13,913 bases of DNA from Desulfocapsa sp. (GCA_029935135.1 JAOZKX010000016.1:1-13913); one strand, 5' to 3'. Counted from the stretch's first letter, positions 6,092 to 13,783 are shown. Notes: a model not told the origin generated them from the sequence alone. Made by a program: numbers and translations.

Positions 6092-8129
6092 GGCACACCT
6101 TTTTCAGATCCACAGCACAGACTTTGAATTCCGGACATTTTGAACGAGGGTCCATGGCGTCGACGGTGAGTTGATTGATTGGGACTTCCCAGAAATGAAA
6201 AGAGGTAAAGACTGTTCCGGGCTGGACCCGGTCTGTGATTTGGGTCTTTACCCGTACCTTTCCCCGTCTGGAGTTTAGTTCAACCAGATCTCCATCAGCA
6301 AGGTGTAACTTTGTACAGTCTTCTTTGCTGATTTCCAGCAGGGCTTCGGGGTATTCGCGTACAAGTCGAGTGGAGTTTCTGGTCATGGTGGCGGTATGAT
6401 AATGGTGATAGGAGCCCCTGCCGGTGAGCAGTGTAAAAGGATAGTGCTTTTCCGTTCGTTCAGCTGGTTCCTGATGTCTGGTGACGGTAAACTGGCCCTT
6501 TCCCCTGGAAAAATAATATTTATGAAGGAATTTTGTGCCCGGATGGTCCCGGTTCCAGCAGGGCCACTGCAATCCCCAGTTTTCCTGGAGGCGATCATAG
6601 TGCATTCCTCCATAGATGGGAGTGAGGAGACTGATTTCTTCCATCACTTCGGCCTGTGACTGAAAGTCCATTCCAGGGCAGCCCAGTCGCCTGCCAAGTT
6701 CCATGATGATTTCACCGTCAGGTCGGCAGTTGCCAATGGGGTTGATGGCCTGCTGGCAGAGTTGTACCCGTCGTTCTGAATTGGTGATGGTGCCGTTTTT
6801 TTCAGCAAAGGAAGCAGCAGGGAAAACTACATGAGCCAGGGATGCTGTTTCGGTGAGAAAGATGTCTGAGACTGCGAGGAAATCAAGGTTCGTTAATGTC
6901 TTCTCCACCTGCTTGAGATGCGGATCACTGAGAACAGGGTTCTCCCCCATGATAAACATGGCCCGTATATTCCCGTCGGCCCCGGCATGGGTCATTTCGG
7001 TGAGGCTCAAGCCCGGATTTTGAGGAATCTCTCTCTTCCACACTTCTCTGAATCGTGTACAGGTGTCGAGGTTGGTAATGGCCTGGTAGCCGGGTAAGAC
7101 TGCCGGCAGGGCTGCCATGTCACAGGCGCCCTGAACATTGTTCTGTCCGCGAAGGGGGTCAACCCCACCATGCTCTTTTTCTACATTGCCGGTGAGCATG
7201 GCAAGGTTTGCAACTGTCTGGACATTGTCTGTGCCGCAACAGTGCTGGGTGACCCCTAGGCAGTAGCAGATGACTGATTTACTGCTCCTGGCGTAAATGC
7301 AGGCGGCATCCCGGATCGTCTTCAGCTCAATTCCGGTTATAGCGGCAATTTCGTCAAGATCCAGGCGAAAGAGAAAGTCACGCAGGGCCTCGTAATTTTC
7401 GGTGCGCATGGAGATAAACAACTCGTCGGCCAGGTTTTCATCAATGATAATACGCATCATAGCGTTAATCAGGGCTATGTCCGTTCCGGGACGCAGGGCA
7501 AGGTGAATGTGGGCCTGTTTGGCAAGATCTGTTTTTCTGGGATCGATCACGATGAGCTGTGCTCCCTGGTCAACACCTTGGAGAATATTGCGGGCAATCT
7601 GTGGATGTGTTTCTGTGGTGTTGGAACCGGTGACCAGGAAGACATCAGCATCCTGCAGCTCGCCAATGGAGTTGGTCATGGCACCGGATCCGAAACTTGT
7701 GGCAAGACCTACCACGGTGGAAGAGTGTCAGAGCCTGGCGCAATGATCGATGTTGTTTGTGCCAAGGCCTGCCCGGGTGAGTTTCTGCAGCAGGTAGTTC
7801 TCCTCATTGCTGCATTTGGCTGAGGCCAGTACTCCTATGGCATCGGCGCCATGGTCCTGTTTTGTTTGTTGTAAAGAGCTGGCCGTGAAGTCCAGAGCCT
7901 CGTCCCAGCTCACCTCCTGCAGTTGGCCGTTTTTTCGCAGGAGCGGTTCGGTCAGTCGATTATGGGAATGGATAAATTCATGGAGGTGCCATCCCTTGGA
8001 GCAGAGATTTCCCTGGGTGATGGGGTGGTTTTTACTGGGATATGAGCCCACAACCCGGTTCTGATTCACTCGCAGATATACACCGCAGCCACAGCCGCAA
8101 TAGTTGCAGATGGTCATCACATCCTGCAT
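6084..8129 (-). CDS. fdhA: Selenocysteine-containing formate dehydrogenase catalytic subunit
   Basis: 681 residues if the in-frame UGA at 7730-7728 is read as selenocysteine (residue 134). Read literally, the gene would break into a 133-residue piece (8129-7728) and a downstream piece ending at 6084. The break falls precisely in the motif DHCARL-U-HSSTV, where formate dehydrogenases carry the metal-binding Sec or Cys followed by the conserved His. An N-terminal [4Fe-4S] cluster is formed by C8, C11, C15 and C43, with the conserved Lys45 beside it. The central molybdopterin oxidoreductase domain follows, then a C-terminal dinucleotide-binding domain (from about residue 570; LLTGRGSYHHYHTATMTRNS). 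It oxidises formate to CO2, or the reverse, using Mo or W bis-MGD. No Tat signal is present, so the enzyme is cytoplasmic. Length resembles E. coli FdhF (715). The start at 8129 has AGAGGA 9 bases upstream. It is the first gene of the operon. Confidence 0.93.
7696..7730 (-). promoter_or_regulatory. Bacterial SECIS element with UGA selenocysteine codon
   Basis: On the minus strand the UGA (7730-7728) is followed, 12 bases later, by GTGGT-AGGTCTT-GCCAC (7715-7699): a 5-bp stem (last pair U-G) with the apical loop AGGUCUU. The GGUCU apical loop is the signature recognised by SelB in the E. coli fdhF and fdnG elements. CTT (7723-7721) and AAG (7698-7696) can extend the helix below an asymmetric bulge. 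The element lies within the coding region, as expected in bacteria. The selA, selB and selC genes needed for decoding are not in this window. Confidence 0.85.
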
Positions 8130-8182
8130 AAATTTGTTTCCTCTTGCATGGGTGGGGGTTGATACCGATAATGCCTCTTCTA

Positions 8183-8212
8183 AGGGTATGGGAAGAAGGA
8201 GGGAAAAGTCAA
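8183..8212 (-). promoter_or_regulatory. Possible promoter of the formate dehydrogenase operon
   Basis: On the minus strand, TTGACT (8212-8207) and TACCCT (8188-8183) are separated by 18 bases, about 54 bases before the fdhA ATG. The -35 is good but the -10 is poor. I saw no sigma-54 type GG-N10-GC site in the spacer. Treat as a weak candidate. Confidence 0.25.
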
Positions 8213-8262
8213 GGAAGAGTCGAAAACATTTACTAACACCGTAATGGAATGGTAAGCCGGTA

Positions 8263-8286
8263 CTGAATTGAGTGACAGGGATTCAG
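8263..8286. promoter_or_regulatory. Inverted repeat in the fdhA/kinase divergent spacer
   Basis: CTGAAT (8263-8268) and ATTCAG (8281-8286) are perfect inverted copies separated by 12 bases. They lie between the two divergent candidate promoters, upstream of the TTGACA at 8303. The geometry could suit a dimeric regulator, but 6-bp arms can arise by chance. Confidence 0.2.
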
Positions 8287-8302
8287 GAGTAAGGTACTAA
8301 AT

Positions 8303-8332
8303 TTGACAGAAGGTGGCTCTATTTGATACGCT
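8303..8332 (+). promoter_or_regulatory. Candidate promoter of the hybrid histidine kinase gene
   Basis: A perfect TTGACA at 8303-8308, an 18-base spacer and TACGCT at 8327-8332. The TG at 8324-8325 could act as an extended -10. The start of transcription would fall near 8339, leaving about 50 bases to the ATG at 8389. The -10 match is only partial. Confidence 0.45.
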
Positions 8333-8388
8333 TCTTTTAACAAAGGGTAAGATGGGAATTTATTTTGGTTCATCTGTATAGAGAAGCT

Positions 8389-10524
8389 ATGGATAGAGTA
8401 GAGAAGCTCGAAGGAAAAAACAAGCAGCTGCAGGAACAGGTCCTTGAACTGCAACAGCGTCAGGAGAAGCATCATCTTCTATTTCGTCAGATAGCAGATT
8501 TTTCTTCTATACTTGGTGTATCGATCGAGTTGAGTGAGGTTTATCATAATTGCCTGAAGCTTTTTAAAGATCTGCTCGCACTTGATTTTACGACTCTTTT
8601 TCTGGTCACAGAAAGTCCGGGTACCTTGATGATTCACGATACATTGGGATTCTCAAGGGAGATGGTTGGTACATTTACTGTCTGCAGGGGAGTGGGCTTG
8701 CCGGGGATTGTATTGGAGAGTGAGCGTATTGAAGTGGTGGATGATTTTCAGACAGAAAAACGGTTCTCCATCCCCGATGTTATTCCACAAAATAACATTA
8801 CTTCGGCAATTGCTGTTCCCATGATGCATAACGGGAAACTCTTTGGTGTTATCATCGGTCATACCTGTACAAAAAAAATCTTTTCAGGTGATGAGAAGTC
8901 TCTGGCCCAGATTCTCGGTAATCAGTCTGCCACAACCATCAAAAATGCTACTCATATTCAGTCACTGCGTGTTTCCGAGCAGAAACTTGTGCAGCGAACC
9001 AATGAATTTGAGACGATTTTTTCAAACTCCATGGCTGGCATTATGCTTCTCAAGGGAGGTCGGGTGCTGGCACGCTGCAACCAGCGGCTTGCAGATTTTA
9101 TGGGCTATGCAACTCCGGAAGAGCTGCAGGGAGCAGATATGCGGCAGTTTCATCTTACTGAAGAACGCTTTCAGGAGTTTGGGGTGAGATATTATGAGGC
9201 TTTGATCTCTAAAGAACCGCTAACCGTTGAGTACCAGTTGTGTAAGAAAGATGGCGAGCCATTGTGGTGTGTATTGTCAGGGAAGGCTATTGATACAAAG
9301 TCGCCACCTGATTTAAAGAAGGGGGTTGTCTGGGTTGTTGAGGATATCAGCCAGCGCAAGCAGATGGAGGAACAACTTTTGGAAAGCCAGAAGCTGCAGT
9401 CCATTGAAATATTAACTGGTGGGCTTGCCCACGATTTTAATAATATAATCACTGCTATTTTAGGGAATATCAGTCTGGGTATGGCCAGTATTGATCAGGA
9501 AAACCCTGCATATCCGTATTTGTTACCTGCCAAAGAGGCATCGTTGCGGGCAAAAGAACTTACCCAGAAACTTCAGCAGTTTTCTAAAGAAACGGCACCG
9601 GTTTGCAGTGTTGCTTCGTTGGATGAAATTATTATAGAGACTGTCGATTCTGTTGTTACAGACAGTACAATCTGTGTCGAATATCGCTTTTCTGAAGATC
9701 TCTGGCGTGCCAAGATCGATGACGAACAGATCAGAAAGGCATTGACCCATCTGCTGGAAAATAGTCAGCAGGCCATGCCTGATGGTGGATCGATTTACAT
9801 CAGCTGTTCCAATTTCCCCAATAATGGCGAAATTGCAGCCCTGAAGGCGGAATATTTTGTCCAGGTAAAGATAACAGATACCGGCCTCGGTATACCCGAG
9901 GAGATCATCGATAATATTTTCGACCCCTATTTCACCACAAAAAACCGTGATAGCAATCAGGGCAGTGGTTTAGGGCTTGCTACGGTACACTCTGTTATCA
10001 AGCGCCATAAGGGATTTATTTCGGTTGCATCGGTTGAGAACAGTGGCACCACATTTACCTTTTACCTTGTTGCTTCTCCACCTGAAGGTGAAATTGTAGA
10101 GACAGTTGTGGATGAGGAGGAAAGTCCTTCGGTGGTGAGTAAAAAAGGAAGGGTTCTTGTTATGGATGATGAAGAATCTATCAGAGATATCATAGCGCAG
10201 ATGCTGACTTTGGGGGGCTATGAGGTTGTGCTGGTTGGTAATGGAGAGGAGGCTATACAACTCTACGGAGAAAGATTAAATACGGGGAAACAGTTTGATG
10301 TGGCTATACTGGATCTTAATATCCCTAATGGTATGGGCGGAGTAGATACTGCCAGAGAACTGACACTGTTGCACAAGAAGAGTAAGGTGATTGCCAGCAG
10401 TGGGGACAATGCCGATCCGGTGATGGAGAAATTTGCGGAGTATGGTTTTGCAGGTGTGATAAATAAACCCTTTGATTTTACCGATCTGCTGCGGACTGTT
10501 GCCTCAGTTGTGTCTGCTTCCTGA
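8389..10524 (+). CDS. Hybrid sensor histidine kinase: GAF-PAS-HisKA-HATPase-receiver
   Basis: 711 residues from the ATG at 8389. A TTG start at 8365 with GGGA 7 bases upstream would add 8 residues and cannot be excluded. Domains in order: a short coiled coil (about 1-30, Glu/Gln/Lys rich), a GAF-type sensor (about 32-195), a PAS domain (about 207-330, ending DISQRKQ), a HisKA dimerisation domain with the phospho-accepting His348 in LAHDFNN, and a GHKL ATPase with N-box Asn458, G1 box DTGLGIP near 497 and G2 box GSGLGLA near 525. A receiver domain from about 588 has acidic pocket Asp593/Asp594, phospho-acceptor Asp642 and the conserved Lys in NKPFD. All catalytic residues are present. No membrane segment is seen, so it is a cytoplasmic sensor. 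No DNA-binding output domain is attached, so it must phosphorylate a separate partner. It is transcribed divergently from the formate dehydrogenase operon across a spacer of about 260 bases, which hints at a regulatory link but does not prove one. Confidence 0.92.
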   Translation: MDRVEKLEGKNKQLQEQVLELQQRQEKHHLLFRQIADFSSILGVSIELSEVYHNCLKLFKDLLALDFTTLFLVTESPGTLMIHDTLGFSREMVGTFTVCRGVGLPGIVLESERIEVVDDFQTEKRFSIPDVIPQNNITSAIAVPMMHNGKLFGVIIGHTCTKKIFSGDEKSLAQILGNQSATTIKNATHIQSLRVSEQKLVQRTNEFETIFSNSMAGIMLLKGGRVLARCNQRLADFMGYATPEELQGADMRQFHLTEERFQEFGVRYYEALISKEPLTVEYQLCKKDGEPLWCVLSGKAIDTKSPPDLKKGVVWVVEDISQRKQMEEQLLESQKLQSIEILTGGLAHDFNNIITAILGNISLGMASIDQENPAYPYLLPAKEASLRAKELTQKLQQFSKETAPVCSVASLDEIIIETVDSVVTDSTICVEYRFSEDLWRAKIDDEQIRKALTHLLENSQQAMPDGGSIYISCSNFPNNGEIAALKAEYFVQVKITDTGLGIPEEIIDNIFDPYFTTKNRDSNQGSGLGLATVHSVIKRHKGFISVASVENSGTTFTFYLVASPPEGEIVETVVDEEESPSVVSKKGRVLVMDDEESIRDIIAQMLTLGGYEVVLVGNGEEAIQLYGERLNTGKQFDVAILDLNIPNGMGGVDTARELTLLHKKSKVIASSGDNADPVMEKFAEYGFAGVINKPFDFTDLLRTVASVVSAS

Positions 10525-10643
10525 ATGGTGTTTCTGATTATCTTGATGTTTTGTCGTTGAATGTTGTTGTTTTGCCGCCTGTAAGTGGTCTTTTTCAAGG
10601 CTGCAGAAAAAAACTCTTCCCCTGATTTGCTTAATAAGGTAGT

Positions 10644-10754
10644 ATGTGTAGTTTTTCTTGCCTTGCCTGCTGCAAGGTGTTTGTTGTCAGCAGCAGAGAG
10701 GAAAGGCAGGAGATAAAGGTTAATTGTTGGATAAGGAGTTGCAGTGTGCTGTGA
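10644..10754 (+). CDS. Possible 36-residue cysteine-rich small ORF upstream of EF-G
   Basis: ATG at 10644 with AAGGT directly upstream (10636-10640, short spacing) and TGA at 10752-10754. The putative product has six cysteines in 36 residues (positions 2, 6, 9, 10, 28, 33) and matches nothing I know. Its stop codon touches the 3' arm of the terminator at 10731-10762, so translation to the end would interfere with that hairpin. It may be a leader peptide or, more likely, a chance open frame. Confidence 0.15.
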   Translation: MCSFSCLACCKVFVVSSREERQEIKVNCWIRSCSVL

Positions 10755-10768
10755 CTCCTTATTTTTTT
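10731..10768 (+). terminator. Strong rho-independent terminator between the kinase and EF-G genes
   Basis: ATAAGGAGT (10731-10739) pairs perfectly with ACTCCTTAT (10754-10762). The interior TGCAG/CTGTG can extend the helix to about 14 bp (two wobble pairs) with a TGTG loop. A run of seven T residues follows at 10762-10768. It lies 206 bases after the kinase stop, so the kinase transcript probably has a long 3' tail, or the terminator belongs to the leader of the EF-G transcript. Confidence 0.8.
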
Positions 10769-10781
10769 ATTTCATTTTTTG

Positions 10782-10795
10782 GCTCGTATACGAGC
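10782..10795. repeat. Perfect 14-bp palindrome in the EF-G leader
   Basis: GCTCGTATACGAGC is identical to its reverse complement. It lies 47 bases before the EF-G ATG, between the terminator and the ribosome site. It could be a protein-binding operator or an RNA hairpin; the 14-bp symmetry with no spacer suits a DNA-binding dimer better than an RNA stem-loop. Confidence 0.5.
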
Positions 10796-10798
10796 TGA

Positions 10799-10814
10799 GC
10801 CGGGTTTTTCCGGC
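10799..10814 (+). other. Small GC hairpin in the EF-G leader
   Basis: GCCGG (10799-10803) and CCGGC (10810-10814) flank a GTTTTT loop, immediately 3' of the 14-bp palindrome and 14 bases before the ribosome binding site. It may affect access to the ribosome site; function unknown. Confidence 0.35.
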
Positions 10815-10842
10815 AAGAAGAATCTGGTAGAGGTTAGTAGAT

Positions 10843-12927
10843 ATGAGTGTAGATTTAAGCAATGTGCGGAATATCGGGATCAGTGCCCATATTGATTCAG
10901 GGAAAACCACTTTGACCGAACGCATCCTGTTTTATACTGACAGGATCCATGCCATCCATGATGTACGAGGAAAAGACGGCGTTGGGGCGAAGATGGATTC
11001 CATGGAACTGGAAAGAGAACGTGGTATTACCATTCAGTCAGCAGCTACTTACTGCAACTGGAAGGGGAACGATATCAACATTATTGATACTCCAGGTCAT
11101 GTTGATTTTACCGTGGAAGTGGAACGGGCCCTTCGTGTACTTGATGGTGCTGTGCTTATTCTCTGCTCAGTTGGTGGTGTACAGTCGCAGTCCATTACTG
11201 TCAACAGGCAGATGGATCGCTACAATGTGCCCCGTATCTCCTTTATTAATAAATGTGACCGTACCGGTGCCAATCCGGAGCGGGTTACCGGACAGCTTCA
11301 GGAAAAACTGGGATTAAACGCACATATGATGCAGATTCCCATTGGTCTTGAGAATGATCTTGAAGGTGTTGTCGATCTGGTCACTATGAAAGCGCTCTAT
11401 TTTGATGGCGAAAATGGTGAAGAGATTCGTGAGGAAGAGATTCCTGCCGAGATGAAGGATAAGGCCGACGAAAAGCGCGAAGAGCTTCTTGATGCTGTTT
11501 CCATGTTTTCAGAAGAGCTGATGGAGGCCATTCTGGAAGAGGTCGAAATTGATCCTCAGCTGGTGCAGGATGCTGTGCGGGCTGGTACCCTGGCCCTTGA
11601 TTTCTCTCCCGTTTTTATTGGTTCTGCATACAAAAACAAAGCAGTTCAGCCTCTTCTGGATGCGGTTAATGCGTATCTTCCCTGTCCAACAGATGTTGAA
11701 AACATTGCCCTTGATCTGGAAAAAGAAGAAGATGAGTTTCCGGTATCCAATGATGACGAAGATCCTCTTATCATTCTGGCCTTCAAGCTTGAAGATGGCC
11801 GTTATGGTCAGCTGACCTATGTTCGGACCTATCAGGGAACCTTGAAAAAGGGTGACAGTATCATCAATACCAGAACCAACAAGAAGGTAAAGGTCGGGCG
11901 TCTGGTTCGTATGCATTCTGATGATATGGAAGAGATTGATTCCTGTGGTGCCGGAGATATTGTGGCACTGTTTGGTGTGGACTGTGCCTCGGGTGATACT
12001 TTCACCGACGGCAAACTGACCTGCTCCATGAGTTCCATGCATATACCGGAGCCGGTTATTTCCCTTGCGGTTCTTCCGGTTGATAATAAAGCCCAGGTAA
12101 ATATGTCAAAGGCACTCAATCGTTTCACAAAGGAAGATCCAACCTTTAAAACCTTTGTTGATCATGAGACTAGTGAGACCATTATCTCCGGTATGGGTGA
12201 GTTGCATCTCGAAGTTTATATCGAACGGATGAAGCGTGAGTATGACGCCGAAGTTGAAGTTGGGGCTCCACAGGTTGCCTATCGTGAGACCATCAGTCAG
12301 CGGGCTGAGTTTAACTACACACACAAGAAACAGACCGGTGGTTCCGGTCAGTATGGTCGTGTCGCAGGATATATGGAGCCTCTGGAAGAGGGTGAGTACG
12401 AATTTGAAGATAAAATCGTGGGTGGTTCCATTCCCCGTGAATTTATTTCTTCCTGTGATAAAGGCTTTAAAAAGAGTCTGAACAAAGGTGTGCTCTGCGG
12501 CGCGGCAGTTACCGGTGTCCGCTGCGTTATTAACGACGGAGCCTTTCATGCTGTCGATTCCTCGGATGTTGCTTTCCAGCTTGCATCCGTCGGTGCCTTT
12601 AAGGAAGGCTATCTGAAAGCCAAGCCCACCATTATGGAACCGATTATGAAGGTATCTGTTGAGGGACCATCAGAGTTCCAGGGGGCTGTTATGGGAAGTA
12701 TTAACCAGCGTCGTGGTATGATTATTGGTACTACAGAGGAAGGGACTTACACTGTGGTTGAAGCAGATGTTCCGCTCTCTGAGATGTTTGGCTACTCCAC
12801 CACTCTTCGTTCGCTTACTCAAGGTAAGGCCGAATTTACCATGGAATTTTCAAACTTTAAGCCTGTTCCAAAGAGTGTCAGTGAAGAACTGATTAAGAAA
12901 TTCCAGGATGAGAAAAACAAGAAATAG
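10843..12927 (+). CDS. fusA: Translation elongation factor G, spdEFG1 / mitochondrial-EFG1-like
   Basis: 694 residues, the usual EF-G length. It is the GTPase that moves tRNA and mRNA on the ribosome after peptide bond formation. Visible motifs: G1 AHIDSGKT (15-22), G2 RGIT (60-63), G3 DTPGH (82-86), G4 NKCD (136-139), then the EF-Tu-like barrel domain, domain III, domain IV (around 480-600, with [10 protein letters not shown]) and a C-terminal ferredoxin-like domain. The Ser in DSGKT (most bacterial EF-Gs have Ala) and the block [20 protein letters not shown] (42-61) resemble mitochondrial EFG1 and the spirochaete/planctomycete/deltaproteobacterial spdEFG1 class, thought to specialise in translocation while a second paralogue handles recycling. 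The G4 motif has Cys where Met or Leu is common. The start has AGAGGT at 10829. No rpsL, rpsG or tuf is beside it, so it is not in a str operon; the fusA symbol is by family only. Confidence 0.95.
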   Translation: MSVDLSNVRNIGISAHIDSGKTTLTERILFYTDRIHAIHDVRGKDGVGAKMDSMELERERGITIQSAATYCNWKGNDINIIDTPGHVDFTVEVERALRVLDGAVLILCSVGGVQSQSITVNRQMDRYNVPRISFINKCDRTGANPERVTGQLQEKLGLNAHMMQIPIGLENDLEGVVDLVTMKALYFDGENGEEIREEEIPAEMKDKADEKREELLDAVSMFSEELMEAILEEVEIDPQLVQDAVRAGTLALDFSPVFIGSAYKNKAVQPLLDAVNAYLPCPTDVENIALDLEKEEDEFPVSNDDEDPLIILAFKLEDGRYGQLTYVRTYQGTLKKGDSIINTRTNKKVKVGRLVRMHSDDMEEIDSCGAGDIVALFGVDCASGDTFTDGKLTCSMSSMHIPEPVISLAVLPVDNKAQVNMSKALNRFTKEDPTFKTFVDHETSETIISGMGELHLEVYIERMKREYDAEVEVGAPQVAYRETISQRAEFNYTHKKQTGGSGQYGRVAGYMEPLEEGEYEFEDKIVGGSIPREFISSCDKGFKKSLNKGVLCGAAVTGVRCVINDGAFHAVDSSDVAFQLASVGAFKEGYLKAKPTIMEPIMKVSVEGPSEFQGAVMGSINQRRGMIIGTTEEGTYTVVEADVPLSEMFGYSTTLRSLTQGKAEFTMEFSNFKPVPKSVSEELIKKFQDEKNKK

Positions 12928-12970
12928 GATTTTTTCCTGAAATAGAATATAATTACGCCGGATGTAGTAA

Positions 12971-13002
12971 TTTCTGGTGAAATCAGCATCTGGTGATGCT
13001 GA
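12971..13002 (+). repeat. Two adjoining hairpins with identical TGGT loops
   Basis: TTTC-TGGT-GAAA (12971-12982) is followed with no gap by TCAGCATC-TGGT-GATGCTGA (12983-13002), a perfect 8-bp stem. There is no T-run after the second, so it is not a standard terminator. The pair sits between the EF-G stop and the next start, where it could protect the upstream mRNA end or mark processing. A TATAAT at 12948-12953 lies just upstream, but no good -35 accompanies it. Confidence 0.45.
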
Positions 13003-13033
13003 AATAACTGAATAGACAAAGAGGTACATTCCC

Positions 13034-13747
13034 ATGGGAAAAGAAAACCTGGTATCAAATAATCCCTTACGAGCACTGGGACTTGAAAAAGAAGACAGTG
13101 ATAATGGGCATCGTGTTGGCTTGGTAATGGCGCGTGCCGGTCTTGGAAAAACTGCTATTCTGGTGCAGATTGCAATGGATTCCATGCTCCGTAATAATAA
13201 AGTTCTGCATGTCGCCATTGGTGAAGGTGTGGAAAAAACAAGTAACTGGTATACAGATATCCTCAACCTGATGAATCAGGAGCAGGCTATTGATAACTTT
13301 CAGGATGTAGTTGACGAGGTTATGACAAGTCGTATGATTATGACCTTTAAGGAAAATAGCTTCAGCGCAGCAACTCTGGAAGAGCGTATGACTGATTTGG
13401 CTCAGCAGGGTGTTTTTAAAGCGGACTGTCTGGTGGTTGACGGGTTTGATTTTACCGATGCCAATAGTGCTGCTGCGCTTAATGAGCTGAAAGGATTTAT
13501 GGATAAGAATGAGTTGAAAATGATCTGGTTTTCTGCGGTCAGTCACCGGGATGATGATCGTGTCAGTGAAAATGGTATTCCTGCTCCATGTCACGAAGTT
13601 GATGCTATTTTTGACACAGTTCTTCTGATTTCTCCTGAAGAAAACAGTATGAAATTAAAAACATTGAAGTGTTCAGCTGCCTGCTCAGTGGATGCCGGCA
13701 AATCACTGCTCCTTGATCCGGCAACCATGCTTATCAAAAAAGCATAA
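13034..13747 (+). CDS. P-loop ATPase-like protein of unknown function (RecA/KaiC-like core)
   Basis: 237 residues. A Walker A-like motif ARAGLGKT (33-40) follows a beta strand (VGLVM), and a Walker B-like strand CLVVDGF ends in Asp136 (132-138). Between them a second strand (VLHVAIGEGVEKT, 57-69) resembles the layout of RecA/KaiC/RAD55-type ATPases. The first Walker A glycine is Ala, a variation tolerated in some families. No DNA-binding, sensor or membrane segment is visible; the protein should be soluble. I do not recognise a named family; similar proteins are, to my memory, annotated only as hypothetical or cytoplasmic in sulfate reducers. The ATG at 13034 has GAGGT 8 bases upstream. It follows EF-G by 106 bases on the same strand and is closed by a strong terminator, so co-transcription with EF-G is possible. 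Confidence 0.85.
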   Translation: MGKENLVSNNPLRALGLEKEDSDNGHRVGLVMARAGLGKTAILVQIAMDSMLRNNKVLHVAIGEGVEKTSNWYTDILNLMNQEQAIDNFQDVVDEVMTSRMIMTFKENSFSAATLEERMTDLAQQGVFKADCLVVDGFDFTDANSAAALNELKGFMDKNELKMIWFSAVSHRDDDRVSENGIPAPCHEVDAIFDTVLLISPEENSMKLKTLKCSAACSVDAGKSLLLDPATMLIKKA

Positions 13748-13783
13748 AGTTGTTACAGTCTTCAAGGCTGTCAGTAAGATATA

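Larger units (their letters stand above)
10525..10842. other. Structured intergenic region between the kinase and EF-G genes
   Basis: 318 bases without a confident gene. 10525-10640 is T-rich with no feature I can name. 10661-10696 can form two mutually exclusive hairpins: CCTTGC (10661-10666) with GCAAGG (10672-10677), or CTGCTG (10667-10672) with CAGCAG (10688-10693). A strong terminator lies at 10731-10768 and two inverted repeats at 10782-10814. The EF-G ribosome site AGAGGT is at 10829-10834. I could not place a convincing EF-G promoter downstream of the terminator; TATACG inside the palindrome at 10787 has no good -35. Confidence 0.6.

Noticed and set aside
7716..7730. fdhA as a pseudogene with a nonsense mutation
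   Set aside because: The UGA sits at the active-site Sec position with a SECIS-type hairpin, and both sides are intact and in the same frame.
8233..8475. 80-residue hydrophobic minus-strand ORF between fdhA and the kinase
   Set aside because: It overlaps the kinase start and the divergent promoters; the Leu/Phe content is what antisense of a Glu/Lys/Gln coiled coil gives.
11509..12042. 177-residue ORF antisense to EF-G
   Set aside because: It is a shadow of a highly conserved coding sequence, with no ribosome site or family match.
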